From Salinigranum salinum (GTDB lineage Archaea > Halobacteriota > Halobacteria > Halobacteriales > Haloferacaceae), in contig NZ_VTOJ01000001.1 in assembly GCF_009176545.1 (NCBI RefSeq), positions 1,984,001 through 2,048,000 of the forward strand: 64,000 bases of DNA, given 5' to 3'. Position 1 is the first letter of the stretch, and each line of letters begins with the position of its first letter. A program made the translations under genes and the position numbers. Of this stretch, positions 1-8,839 are shown piece by piece. Under the pieces are notes generated by a model that searched no databases, was not told the origin of the DNA, and saw only the letters and a program-made list of their open reading frames with translations.

Positions 1-230
1 ACGCGGGGGCACTCGACGATCTCCGGGCCACGCGCGCCGAGGTGGTCGACGCACGCGTCGTCGACGACGGCGACGTCCTCACCGCCGGTGGGATCACCTC
101 CGGACTGGACCTCGCGCTCCACCTCGTCTCCCGACTCTGCGGCGGGGACGTCGCCGACCGGGTCACGACGGAACTCGAGTACGACCGCGACCCCTCACGC
201 GTGGTCGTCACGGGCGAGGCCGACGAGTAG
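1..230 (+). CDS. DJ-1/PfpI family protein, C-terminal part
   Basis: The reading frame is open from the left edge of the window, so only about the last 76 residues are visible. They contain the segment TAGGITSGLDLALHLV, which matches the conserved C-terminal helix region of DJ-1/PfpI (ThiJ, class I glutamine amidotransferase-like) proteins, followed by a short polar tail. The nucleophile-elbow Cys expected in this family would lie outside the window. The gene ends inside the 3' end of the convergent MFS gene (36 bp shared). The family includes chaperone-like deglycases, amidases and regulators, so no specific activity is assigned. Confidence 0.8.
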   Translation, partial: AGALDDLRATRAEVVDARVVDDGDVLTAGGITSGLDLALHLVSRLCGGDVADRVTTELEYDRDPSRVVVTGEADE

Positions 231-1388
231 GAGGCCCGCCACCAGCGTCGACCCGGCCAGGAGCGTCCACCCCGTGTCGTACGACAGCGTGTCCGCGAGG
301 AAGCCGAAGACGGGCGGCGTCGCGAGTCCGCCGAGGTTGAGTGCCGTCTGTCCGCCGGCAGTCGCCGCGCCGACCCGGTCGTCCGGGACGAGGGCGGTGA
401 GACAGGCGTAGTAGACACCGGGGAAGCCCAGGATGAACAGACCGAGCACGGCGAACGCGCCCGCCGCGAGCAGGGGGGTGTCAGCGGCGACGACCCCGCC
501 GAAGGCGACGGTCGCCAAGAGTGCCTGCGCGACGAGCACCCGCGCGGCGGCGCGGACGTCGCTTCCCGGCAGGTGGTCGGCGACGCTCCCGCCGACGAGG
601 CGGCCGACGCTCCCCGTCACTTGGATGGACGCGAGCACCGCACCCGCGACGGCTGCGGCCGCGCCGATGGATTCGGTGAGGTGGAGCACGACGTAGCCGG
701 TCGTGGTGAACACCGCCGCGCCGAAGAAGAAGCCCGCAGCGACGATCGCGGGGTAGCCGTCGAGGCCGGCGAGCCCACGGAGGTCGGGCGTCGACAGCGA
801 GCCCGAGCCGTCGTGGCCGTCGTAAGTGAGAGCGAAGACGGTGACGACGCACGCCGCGAGGACCGCCGCGACAACGAAGCCGGCTCGCCAGCCGTATCGC
901 GTCCCGGCCGCGGTGGTGACGACCACGGCACCGAGCCCGCTTCCGACGGTGACACCCACCTGTTTAACGTTCATCGCCAGGTTCCGGTTCCCGTCGGGGG
1001 CCACGACGAGCACGGCCCGGTTCGTCGACGGCATCGCCGTCGCGTACGCCCCGCCGACGACGAGGAGCGCGACGAGCAACAGTGCGAACGACGGGGCGAC
1101 CGCGACGCCGGCCATCCCGACGCCGAGTACGCCCAGCCCTGCGAGCATCACCGGTCGTTCGCCGAACCCGTCGACGGCCGGCCCCGTCACGAACAGCATG
1201 GCGGTGTAGCCGGCCATCGCGGCCGCGAGTGACACGCCGACCAGCGTCCGCGAGACGCCGAACGTCTCCCGGACCGCGGCGGTCGCGGCGAAGATGGCGT
1301 AGAAACAGAGGCTCGCCGCCACCTGCCAGCCACTCACGATGCCCACGCCGCGCCAGGTCACACGCGAAGGTGAGTGGAGGGGGGTCAA
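195..1388 (-). CDS. MFS transporter
   Basis: The 397-residue protein is made almost entirely of hydrophobic helices, with about 12 predicted segments from residue 15 onward and short charged loops, the layout of a major facilitator superfamily carrier. The central segment TNRAVLVVAP followed by NVKQVGVTVGSGLG resembles the region between helices 4 and 5 in MFS sugar/organic-anion carriers. The substrate cannot be read from sequence. The gene converges on the DJ-1-like gene and overlaps it by 36 bp. An AT-rich stretch at about 1430-1470 is a plausible promoter. Confidence 0.85.
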   Translation of the reverse strand: MTPLHSPSRVTWRGVGIVSGWQVAASLCFYAIFAATAAVRETFGVSRTLVGVSLAAAMAGYTAMLFVTGPAVDGFGERPVMLAGLGVLGVGMAGVAVAPSFALLLVALLVVGGAYATAMPSTNRAVLVVAPDGNRNLAMNVKQVGVTVGSGLGAVVVTTAAGTRYGWRAGFVVAAVLAACVVTVFALTYDGHDGSGSLSTPDLRGLAGLDGYPAIVAAGFFFGAAVFTTTGYVVLHLTESIGAAAAVAGAVLASIQVTGSVGRLVGGSVADHLPGSDVRAAARVLVAQALLATVAFGGVVAADTPLLAAGAFAVLGLFILGFPGVYYACLTALVPDDRVGAATAGGQTALNLGGLATPPVFGFLADTLSYDTGWTLLAGSTLVAGLLLVGLARDDHA

Positions 1389-1578
1389 GTGCGCTCCGGG
1401 TCCGGTCGTCGAACCGAACGAATTCGAACAAATTCTCCGAACAAGTACTGTATTTCAAAACATAACTTCTGCGTGGATTCCACGAGCAACCGATAGACGC
1501 CGCGGCCGTCGAAAATGTATGTCGACTGTTAACAGAGCTTCATCAAGGTTTAACAGCGTTCCGCCCCACTCTCCTGTC

Positions 1579-1584
1579 GGAGGT
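1579..1584 (+). promoter_or_regulatory. strong Shine-Dalgarno site of sod
   Basis: GGAGGT lies 7 bases before the ATG at 1592. Many genes here look leaderless, so this clear SD fixes the start of the superoxide dismutase gene and implies a leadered mRNA. Confidence 0.6.
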
Positions 1585-1591
1585 TTCAATC

Positions 1592-2191
1592 ATGAGCTAC
1601 GAACTCGACCCACTCCCGTACGATTACGACGCACTCGAAGGCAGCATCTCCGAACAGGTGCTCACGTGGCACCACGACACCCACCACCAGGGCTACGTGA
1701 ACGGGTGGAACGCTGCCGATGAGACGCTGGCGGAGAACCGCGAGAATCACGAGTTCGGCTCGTCCGCGGGTGCCATCCGCAGCGTGACGCACAACGGCTG
1801 TGGGCACATCCTCCACGACCTCTTCTGGCAGTGCATGTCCCCCGAGGGCGGCGACGAGCCCACCGGATCGCTCGCCGACCGGATCGCGGAGGACTTCGGC
1901 TCCTACGAGGCGTGGAAGGGCGAGTTCGAGGCCGCCGGCGGCGCGGCGAGCGGCTGGGCCCTGCTGGTATACGACTCGTTCTCGAACCAGCTGCGCAACG
2001 TGGTCGTCGACAAGCACGACCAGGGCGCGCTCTGGGGCTCGCACCCGATCCTCGCGCTCGACGTGTGGGAACACTCGTACTACTACGACTACGGCCCGGC
2101 CCGCGGCGACTTCATCTCGGCGTTCTTCGACGTCGTCGACTGGGACGAGCCCACGGCCCGCTACGAGCAGGCCGTCGAGCTGTTCGAGTAA
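1592..2191 (+). CDS. sod: superoxide dismutase (Mn/Fe family)
   Basis: The cytoplasmic enzyme converts superoxide to hydrogen peroxide and oxygen. The 199-residue length and the order of motifs are those of the Fe/Mn SOD family. The four expected metal ligands are present: His27 in WHHDTHH, His75 in LHDLFW, Asp157 and His161 in LALDVWEHSYYY. Haloarchaeal members are usually manganese enzymes, but metal preference is inferred. The start is well supported by a GGAGGT site just upstream. The gene stands alone between an MFS gene on the other strand and a small membrane protein gene. Confidence 0.97.
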   Translation: MSYELDPLPYDYDALEGSISEQVLTWHHDTHHQGYVNGWNAADETLAENRENHEFGSSAGAIRSVTHNGCGHILHDLFWQCMSPEGGDEPTGSLADRIAEDFGSYEAWKGEFEAAGGAASGWALLVYDSFSNQLRNVVVDKHDQGALWGSHPILALDVWEHSYYYDYGPARGDFISAFFDVVDWDEPTARYEQAVELFE

Positions 2192-2357
2192 GCGCAGACC
2201 CGGTCGATCTTCCGTTCTTTCTTTGACACCCGGAGACGAGCGACAGGTCCCTCGGTACGTCCCTGCTGGCCCACCCACCGGTACGCCCCTGCCGACACGT
2301 CCGTTCCCGCACCGTCCCACCCTGACAGTTACGGGGGCGGCCGCCGTAGTCCTGCGT

Positions 2358-2555
2358 ATGTCCTCCAGCAGCCTCGTCGACTTCATCGAGCAGTGGCAGA
2401 CCGGCTTCTTCCTGCTCGTCGGGATGCTCGTCGTGAGCGTCGGGGCGGGTATCGCCGCCCGGTCGGTCGTCGGCCCACCCGGGCTCGTCGTGGGGATGCT
2501 CGTCGGCGCCCTCGCGGTCTTCCTCGGCTACTCGTACCTCCGCTACGGGCGGTGA
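2358..2555 (+). CDS. small two-helix membrane protein
   Basis: The 65-residue protein has a polar N-terminus of about 15 residues, then two hydrophobic segments (about residues 17-35 and 42-60) joined by a short Gly/Pro turn, and ends in a basic LRYGR tail. The start is the ATG at 2358, where the haloarchaeal-like sequence begins. No family is recognised. It follows sod by 166 bp and is probably transcribed separately. Confidence 0.6.
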   Translation: MSSSSLVDFIEQWQTGFFLLVGMLVVSVGAGIAARSVVGPPGLVVGMLVGALAVFLGYSYLRYGR

Positions 2556-2930
2556 CAGCGCCGTCGTCCCGCGCGGTGTCGGCGAGACCGACGACCACCG
2601 ACGCGTCCCGCACCACGACCGAGCCGACGCCGCTGCTCGCTCCGTCCCCACAGCCGTGCCTCCCGGTTGGATCGCCGGATCGTCACCATCGCCGGATCGC
2701 GATCCCGGAGAGTTGCTCTCGCGGAGGCGGCGTTCCGTCACCTCCGTCGTCCGGGCGGTTCGAGGTGACCGGCGTCCGGAGGGCAGAGCCCCCCTGCCGG
2801 GAACACGGACGGAGTTCTCGCGGCCGAACGTCAACAGCCGATCCCGAGCCTCAACTGCCTCGACCGCTCCGGCGGCTCGTCCCGCCGACGAGTGGACAGG
2901 CGTTTACCGGGTGGTGCCGAATCCCCTCTC
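2556..2930. other. gap without a recognised gene
   Basis: This 375-bp stretch between two small genes has long GC-driven open frames on both strands, but none has an acidic haloarchaeal composition or recognisable motifs. No RNA gene or clear repeat was seen. Confidence 0.5.
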
Positions 2931-3227
2931 ATGCCTCGCCCCAAGGACGACTTCGACACGCTGTACCCGTACCAGATGTACACACCCGCCGAGATCCTCG
3001 ACCCGGACCTGCTGTACACGGTGCCCGAGATCGGTCGGCGACTGCAGGACCTCGCGCCCGACACCGCGCTCGAGGAGGAGACCGAGGCCCGGATCATCGC
3101 CTGGACCATCCCCTGGCTGGTGTACAACCAGGACGACCTCGTGATCAACGATCCCGAGGGGGACGAACCGGGTTACTTCGGCGTGAGCGAGGAGGCCGTG
3201 GCGGCGCTGGACGACTCCGACGCGTGA
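2931..3227 (+). CDS. small conserved haloarchaeal protein (DUF5827-like)
   Basis: The product is a 98-residue soluble acidic protein starting MPRPKDDFDTLYPYQMYTP, with a YTVPEIG segment, an EEETEARIIAWTIPWLVYN segment and an acidic tail. From memory this pattern matches the small haloarchaeal DUF5827 family, but I could not check. The ATG at 2931 is chosen because the longer frame upstream encodes a non-acidic, unlikely extension. Function is unknown. Confidence 0.75.
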   Translation: MPRPKDDFDTLYPYQMYTPAEILDPDLLYTVPEIGRRLQDLAPDTALEEETEARIIAWTIPWLVYNQDDLVINDPEGDEPGYFGVSEEAVAALDDSDA

Positions 3228-3340
3228 GGCGGCCGGCCGGACGAACGGAGCAGTTGCGCCGTCCGGTCACGGGCGGATCAGCCGTCCACGCGGCGCCACC
3301 GTTGCTCGTTCGTTCCCCGCCTCTCGCCCCCACTCTACAT

Positions 3341-3946
3341 CTATCTCGTCCGTGCGGCCTGCAACGACAGCTCCAGAGCCCGGGACGGCTCGTCGACGAC
3401 GCTGGGGCCGTGGCCCGTGTGTAGCGCCTGCAGCTCCGGACCGACGGTGTCGACCACGCGTTCGATGCTCTCGACCAGCGTCGCACGGTCACCCCCCGGG
3501 AGGTCGGTCCGGCCGAAGCTCCCGCCCGCGAAGACGAGGTCGCCGGCGAAGAGGACGCCCCCGTCGGGGTCGTGGAGGCAGAGGTGGTCGACGGCGTGGC
3601 CGGGCGTGTGGAGCGCGCGGTAGTCGCCGGTGCCGATGCGGACGACGTCGCCGTCGTCGACCGCGTTGTCGACCGCGTCGTGGGAGCCGTCGAACCCCCA
3701 CGTCTCGACGCCGAACCGTTCTCTGATCGCGTCGACGTTGCCGACGTGGTCCGGGTGGGTGTGCGTGAGCACGACCGCGTCGAGGTGGTCGACGTCGCCC
3801 TCGAGGTGGGAGACGGCGTCGAAGTTCGCCCCGGCGTCGACGAGGACGGTGCGTCCGTCGTCGCCGTGGCCGCCGCGGGCTTCGGGGGAGACGAGGAAGG
3901 CGTTGCTGGTGAACGCCTGGACGTCGCGAGCGATGTTGTGGATCAC
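3341..3946 (-). CDS. MBL-fold metallo-hydrolase
   Basis: The 201-residue protein has the full set of metallo-beta-lactamase-fold zinc ligands: HTHPDH at about 62-67, His in HTPGHAVDH at about 117, Asp in FAGDLVF at about 136 and His in TGHGPS near 179. The HTPGH and GDLVFAGGSFGRTDL segments resemble glyoxalase II-like thioester hydrolases. A cytoplasmic hydrolase is likely, but the substrate is not determined. It is transcribed toward the DUF5827-like gene and lies downstream of an alpha/beta hydrolase gene on the same strand. Confidence 0.9.
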   Translation of the reverse strand: MIHNIARDVQAFTSNAFLVSPEARGGHGDDGRTVLVDAGANFDAVSHLEGDVDHLDAVVLTHTHPDHVGNVDAIRERFGVETWGFDGSHDAVDNAVDDGDVVRIGTGDYRALHTPGHAVDHLCLHDPDGGVLFAGDLVFAGGSFGRTDLPGGDRATLVESIERVVDTVGPELQALHTGHGPSVVDEPSRALELSLQAARTR

Positions 3947-4068
3947 AGCCGTGAGAGGTGCCCGGGCTACTTCGGCGTTGCCCGTCCACGGCGCGGTTCA
4001 CACCACGGGCGGTGTTCGGACCCGACGCCGAGCCACCCCGCGAGCGGTGCTCTCGACTCGATGCCGAC

Positions 4069-5502
4069 TCACCCGGTGGACGCCGTCCGCCGCGTGCGAG
4101 CGGGACCACGCGCCAGCGCCCGGTCGATCACGTCGCCGAGGTCGCCACGGATCGTCCGGAGCAGGACGCCGAAATGTCCCGTCTCCCAGGCGGTCCGGTT
4201 CTCGGCCGGGACGCCCCACGCGTCGAGCGTCGGCGTGAGCGTGCGGGCCGGGACGAGGTCGTCGCGGGTGCCGTAGACGGGGAACACCCGCTCGGGGTCG
4301 AGACCACACGCGTCGGGTGGGTTCAAGAGCGGACCGAGTTCGTGCAGACGTGGATACCACCCCGTGGCCCCTAGAGCGTCGTCGAGGTCCAGCGTCGGCG
4401 TGAGCCCGCCCTCGACGAGCACCGCGTCGACGTCGCCCGTGGCCGCGACGGGGACGACGGCGTCCGGCCGGGCGGCCGCGGGCCAGCCGCCACAGCGCCC
4501 CGCGGCGTGCATCGTCACGATCCCGCCGAGGCTGATGCCGCCGAGGATCACGGGTGAGGGGTCCGATCCCGACGCGGGCGCGTTCTCACCCCGGGCCCAC
4601 TGGACGAAGACGCCCGCTTCGACGGCGGCCGCCGCGTACAGCTCGAACGTGGACTCGGGTGCCCGCGCGAGGTACGCCTCGCCGCTGAACCGTCCGATCG
4701 GCTCGCGACGGGCGTGCCACGGCGCGTCGGGGAGCACCACGCGAATCCCGCGAGCGGCGAGCGCCCGCCCGAGAGAGGCCTCCTCGGGCCAGTAGTCGAC
4801 GCAGTCGTTCGCCATCCCGAGCCCGCCGTAGTAGACGAGCGTCGGGAGGTCGTCGGCGGGGTCGGGCGGCTCGTAGACGCGCGCGACGGCGTCACCCTCG
4901 ACGAACGGTGACGGCGACGGGAACCGGAGCCAGTACTCGACCGTGCCGGGACCGGGCAGCCAGTCCGATCGCTCCACCCGCGGCGGACGCTCGGGAACGT
5001 CGTACACGGCCGCGGGCGAGGCGAGACCGGCGCGGTGCGTCGTCAGCACCCGATCCGGATCGGGGACGTCGTACGCGACGGGTGGGACGAGGTGGTCGTC
5101 GACGAGGAAGCCGAAGCAGTCGGCGGCGTCGCGTCGTCGGTGTTCGGCCCGGCGGCGCTCGCGCTCCGCGTCGAGGCGTTCGGCGACCGTCGACGACGGG
5201 TCCCAGACGACCTCGGTCCACCGCTCGGTCGCGTCGAGCGCCGCGTCGCGCCGCGGGGCGTACCGGGCGAGTGCCGCCTCGATGCGACCGTGGAGGTGCG
5301 GTGCCGGTGGCGCGTCGACCTCGTGGAGGTACGCCTCGGGCGCGACGCCGACGGCGACGTCGGCCGCGGCGCGGGCGCGCTGGACGGCGAAGTCCCGGCG
5401 GAGCGCACGGCGCTTCAGCCGTTCGAACCAGCGCGCGTCGAGCAGTCCTCCCACAGGGGATGCGAGGAGCCGGTGGACGGCGGGGGTCTCCAGAGTGTCC
5501 AT
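4069..5502 (-). CDS. alpha/beta hydrolase (ABHD18/DUF2048-like)
   Basis: The protein is 477 residues from the ATG at 5502; a start 24 bases upstream at 5526 is also open. The N-terminal half is helical and charged. The C-terminal half carries the alpha/beta-hydrolase elements in order: VYYGGLGMAND near the oxyanion loop, the nucleophile elbow GGISLGG, the acid region VYGTRDDLVP and a late His in ETGHFGVLL. The long N-terminal part and the LPDAPWHARR segment recall ABHD18-like proteins. Substrate unknown. Confidence 0.8.
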   Translation of the reverse strand: MDTLETPAVHRLLASPVGGLLDARWFERLKRRALRRDFAVQRARAAADVAVGVAPEAYLHEVDAPPAPHLHGRIEAALARYAPRRDAALDATERWTEVVWDPSSTVAERLDAERERRRAEHRRRDAADCFGFLVDDHLVPPVAYDVPDPDRVLTTHRAGLASPAAVYDVPERPPRVERSDWLPGPGTVEYWLRFPSPSPFVEGDAVARVYEPPDPADDLPTLVYYGGLGMANDCVDYWPEEASLGRALAARGIRVVLPDAPWHARREPIGRFSGEAYLARAPESTFELYAAAAVEAGVFVQWARGENAPASGSDPSPVILGGISLGGIVTMHAAGRCGGWPAAARPDAVVPVAATGDVDAVLVEGGLTPTLDLDDALGATGWYPRLHELGPLLNPPDACGLDPERVFPVYGTRDDLVPARTLTPTLDAWGVPAENRTAWETGHFGVLLRTIRGDLGDVIDRALARGPARTRRTASTG

Positions 5503-5653
5503 ACGTCCGGAACGCGCGTCCTCCACTTGGTCGTTCGCGTGGCTTCGACCGAGATGCCGATCGATATTCAGATATCCGAGAGGACTCGATGAAACATCGC
5601 CACTGTCGACCCGCGCGTGTCGGTCGCGTCGAGTCGGAGCGCCGGGCCGTACG

Positions 5654-5662
5654 GCTTTTTAT
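5654..5662 (+). promoter_or_regulatory. TATA-like element of the aminotransferase gene
   Basis: GCTTTTTATT is centred about 27 bases before the ATG at 5685, the spacing expected for an archaeal TATA box driving a leaderless transcript. It also supports that ATG over starts further upstream. Confidence 0.5.
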
Positions 5663-5684
5663 TGAGGGACCGACAACCGCACGT

Positions 5685-6860
5685 ATGGACGACGCCCCAG
5701 ACATCGGTGAGCTGACACCGCCGGACAGGACGCTGATGGGCCCCGGTCCCAGCGAGGTCCACCCGCGAGTGCTTCGCGCGATGAACACCCCGCTTCTCGG
5801 ACACCTCGATCCGGCGTACCTCGAAGTGATGGACGAGGTACAGGAACTCCTGCGGTACACGTTCCGCACCGACAACGAGTGGACGCTCGCGGTGAGCGGC
5901 ACCGGCTCGTCGGCGATGGAGGCCTCGATCGGCAACCTCGTCGAGCCGGGCGAGGGCGTCCTCCTCCGGACGAATGGGTACTGGGGCGACCGGATGGCCG
6001 CGATGGCCGAGCGTGCCGGCGGCGACGTCGTGTCGCTCCCGACGGCGGCGAACGAGCCGATCGACGTCGCGGAGGTCGAGCGAGCGTTCGCCGAGGAAGA
6101 GATCGACGTGGTCGGGATCTGTCACGCGGCCACGACGACCGGCATCCGCCAGCCCGCGATGGCCGACATCGTCGACGTCGCCCACGACCACGACGCGTAC
6201 GTGATCGCCGACTGCGTCACCTCGCTCGGTGGCGTCCCCGTCCACGTCGACGAGTGGGGGGTCGACGTCGCCTACTCCGCCGCCCAGAAGTGCCTCTCCG
6301 CGCCTCCGGGTGCCAGCCCGATCACCGTCTCCGACCGCGCGATGGAGAAGATCCGCGGCCGCGAGACCGAACCCCGGTCGTGGTATCTCGACCTCTCACT
6401 CCTGGCACAGTACTGGGGCGAGGAGCGCGCGTACCACCACACGGCGCCCATCACAACCGTCTACGCGCTTCGGGAGGCGCTCCGCCTCGCCGCCGAGGAG
6501 GGGATCGAGGCCCGCTGGGAGCGTCACCGCGAGGTGGCGGGCGAACTCAAGGCCGGCGTGGAGGCGATGGGGCTCGAGATGAACGCCCCCGACGACCTCT
6601 GGCTCCCCTCGCTGAACGCGGTTCGCGTCCCCGACGGCGTCGACGATGGCGCCGTGATCTCCCACCTCCTCGAGGCGTACGGTCTCGAGATTGCCTCGGG
6701 GCTGGGCGGCCTCTCGGGTGAGATCTGGCGGATCGGCTGTATGGGCTACTCGGCCCGCCGGAAGAACGTCGAGTACCTCCTCGCAGCGCTCGCGGACGCC
6801 CTCCGCAAGGAGGGGTACGATCCCGACGGCCAGGCGGCGGCCGCCGCGTCGGACGACTGA
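5685..6860 (+). CDS. class V aminotransferase (alanine-glyoxylate / serine-pyruvate type)
   Basis: The 391-residue PLP enzyme belongs to fold type I, class V. It begins with the family signature LMGPGPSEVHPRVL, has SGTGSSAMEA near residue 71, and carries the Schiff-base lysine at about residue 202 in SAAQKCLSAPPG. The C-terminal part has SLNAVRVPDG and GCMGYSA. Family members transfer amino groups between alanine or serine and glyoxylate or pyruvate, and the exact pair is not resolved. An Ala/Gly-rich tail is added at the end. A TATA-like element about 27 bases upstream suggests a leaderless mRNA. Confidence 0.92.
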   Translation: MDDAPDIGELTPPDRTLMGPGPSEVHPRVLRAMNTPLLGHLDPAYLEVMDEVQELLRYTFRTDNEWTLAVSGTGSSAMEASIGNLVEPGEGVLLRTNGYWGDRMAAMAERAGGDVVSLPTAANEPIDVAEVERAFAEEEIDVVGICHAATTTGIRQPAMADIVDVAHDHDAYVIADCVTSLGGVPVHVDEWGVDVAYSAAQKCLSAPPGASPITVSDRAMEKIRGRETEPRSWYLDLSLLAQYWGEERAYHHTAPITTVYALREALRLAAEEGIEARWERHREVAGELKAGVEAMGLEMNAPDDLWLPSLNAVRVPDGVDDGAVISHLLEAYGLEIASGLGGLSGEIWRIGCMGYSARRKNVEYLLAALADALRKEGYDPDGQAAAAASDD

Positions 6861-6881
6861 CCTCTCCCCGCCCGACGTCCG

Positions 6882-7277
6882 TCAGTCGTCGTAGCGCGCG
6901 AACTCGACGAGGTTCCCGTCGGGGTCCCGGACGTAGATCGACCGCATCGAGCCACGGGCACCCGTCCGCGTGACGGGTCCCTCGACGACCGCGACGCCGG
7001 CGTCTTCGAACCGCTGGCCGAGGCGCTCGACGGCTTCGTCGACGACCAGACAGAAGTCGGCCGAACCCGGCGCGGGATCGGTGGCGTGGAGGACGTCGAC
7101 GTCGCCGGCGGGGTGGAGGTTGAGCTTCGTGGTGCCGAACGAGAGGGCGATCCGGTCGTCGCCGAACGTCTCTCGTTCCGCGACACCGAGCGTGTCGGCG
7201 TAGAACTCGCAGGTCGCCTCGACGTCGGTCGCGTACAGGACGAGGTGGTCGATGCCGGTGACAGGGCTGTCGGTCAT
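6882..7277 (-). CDS. VOC (glyoxalase/bleomycin-resistance) family protein
   Basis: The 131-residue protein is a single vicinal-oxygen-chelate unit pair. It starts with the typical strand IDHLVLYATDVEATCEFYADTLG and ends with RSIYVRDPDGNLVEFARY, which supplies the usual metal-side Glu. Members bind a divalent metal and act as lyases, dioxygenases or drug-binding proteins, so the substrate is open. It converges with the aminotransferase gene, leaving 21 bp. Confidence 0.88.
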   Translation of the reverse strand: MTDSPVTGIDHLVLYATDVEATCEFYADTLGVAERETFGDDRIALSFGTTKLNLHPAGDVDVLHATDPAPGSADFCLVVDEAVERLGQRFEDAGVAVVEGPVTRTGARGSMRSIYVRDPDGNLVEFARYDD

Positions 7278-7438
7278 GGCCGCTCAGAGGACGACGACGT
7301 CCAAAGCGGTACCGGCACGGTCGACGTCTCCGGGTCGGCAGCACGTCGAGAGTGCCCGCGGATCGTCCGGGTGTCTCGCGCGTCGTGTCCGCCCCGGAGC
7401 GCGATCGGTCCGGGCGGTCCGTGGGAGTCGCCGTGGCG

Positions 7439-8737
7439 TCACCACTCCGAGAGCGCGTTCGGGCCGTGGAGCACGACGAGCGTGGCGAGGAACGCAGCGA
7501 CGCCAGTGAGCGCGAACGCGCCACCGACGTAGAACACCCAGCCCATGCCCACCTCGGTCATGAGCCACCCACCCAGCAGGGGCCCGGCGATGCTCCCCGG
7601 CCGCCAGAGCAGGTCGCGGACGCCGAAACTGGAGGCGACTCCGCCGGAGTCGGTGCCCTCGTCGGCGAACAGCGCCATGCTGGCGGGTTCGCGGAGGCTG
7701 TCGGCGACGCCCAGCAACCCACTGAGCGCCACGAGTGGGAGGAACGCGGGCGAGAGCGGCCCCAGGAGCGGGAGCGTCGCCGGGAGGCCGAGCGACGCGC
7801 CCACGGACGGGGCGAACGGGACGGCGACGGCGACGACCCCGTAGCCGGTGCCACCGGCCGCGACGAACGCGGCCCGACCGTAGCGGTCCGAGAGCCGACC
7901 CATCGTCGGCTGGGAGAGCATGTTGGTGAACTTCTCCGCGACGACCGTGAGGCTCACCGCGAGCCCGCCGTACGCGAGGCCCCCGGTCGCGGCGGAGACG
8001 CCGGCGAAGATCGGCACCCACGTCCGAACCAGCGTGACGGCGACGGCGTACTGGGTCCGGAACGTGGCGACGGTCAGGATACGACGGTTGAGCGCGAGGT
8101 CCGAGAAGGGAAAGCCGTCGACGACGGTGTCGTCGCCCGGGAGCGCCACCCAGACGAGTGCCGTCGCCACCACGAAGACGGCGGTGACGACGGTGAACAC
8201 GGGACCGAACCCGTAGCGGTCGTAGAGGATGCCCGCGCTCAGACTCCCGACGATCGAGGCGGCGAACGCCCAGGCGTTGGCCTTGCCGATGTAGTTCGCC
8301 CGCGTGCCCGTCGTGGCGAGCTGGCCGACGAGCCCGAGCGACATGAGCGAGATGCCGACGAAGGTCAGTCCCTGGACCACCCGCAACAGGACGAACCCGA
8401 GGCTCGTCTCGACCAGCGGGTAGGCCGCGTAGACGACGATCCCGAGCGCGAGGGCGGCCACGAGCACCCGGCGTTTGTCACCCCGGTCGCCCCACCAGGC
8501 GATCGGGACGACGGCGAGGCCGGACGAGAGCGTGAACCCGGTGGTGAACAGGCCGATCACGACCCCCGCGGAGAGCGTCAGGCCGACGACCGTCACGGCC
8601 GAGGGGTCCAGCACCTCGATGTACTTCGGCAGGAGCGTCGCGAGGATGATGAAGCCGAACCCGCCGGCGAACCGCGAGACGTACAGCGCCACGAACGGGG
8701 AGAGAGAGGGGAGGAAAGTCGCGGGGCGACGTATCAC
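7439..8737 (-). CDS. MFS transporter
   Basis: This is a 432-residue polytopic protein with about 12 hydrophobic helices. A WWGDRGDKRR loop between helices 2 and 3 matches the MFS A-motif pattern GxxxDRxxRR. The repeat GRLSDRYGR in the second half is the second copy of that loop. The N-terminal half-loops resemble drug/multidrug exporters, but substrate is not inferable. It is a single gene with no clear operon partner; the VOC gene lies 161 bp downstream. Confidence 0.88.
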   Translation of the reverse strand: MIRRPATFLPSLSPFVALYVSRFAGGFGFIILATLLPKYIEVLDPSAVTVVGLTLSAGVVIGLFTTGFTLSSGLAVVPIAWWGDRGDKRRVLVAALALGIVVYAAYPLVETSLGFVLLRVVQGLTFVGISLMSLGLVGQLATTGTRANYIGKANAWAFAASIVGSLSAGILYDRYGFGPVFTVVTAVFVVATALVWVALPGDDTVVDGFPFSDLALNRRILTVATFRTQYAVAVTLVRTWVPIFAGVSAATGGLAYGGLAVSLTVVAEKFTNMLSQPTMGRLSDRYGRAAFVAAGGTGYGVVAVAVPFAPSVGASLGLPATLPLLGPLSPAFLPLVALSGLLGVADSLREPASMALFADEGTDSGGVASSFGVRDLLWRPGSIAGPLLGGWLMTEVGMGWVFYVGGAFALTGVAAFLATLVVLHGPNALSEW

Positions 8738-8839
8738 GTCCGGGATCGTTCGACCGGAGTCAAACCCGTTGCGATTCGCCGGTCGCCGACGGGTCGTTTG
8801 TCAGTCGTCGAAGTGTGGCGGAGCCGAGACTGGGACGAC

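Noticed and set aside
2112..2834. Long open minus-strand frame
   Set aside because: It is basic, Arg-rich and has no haloarchaeal features. It overlaps two supported genes and reflects GC-driven open frames.
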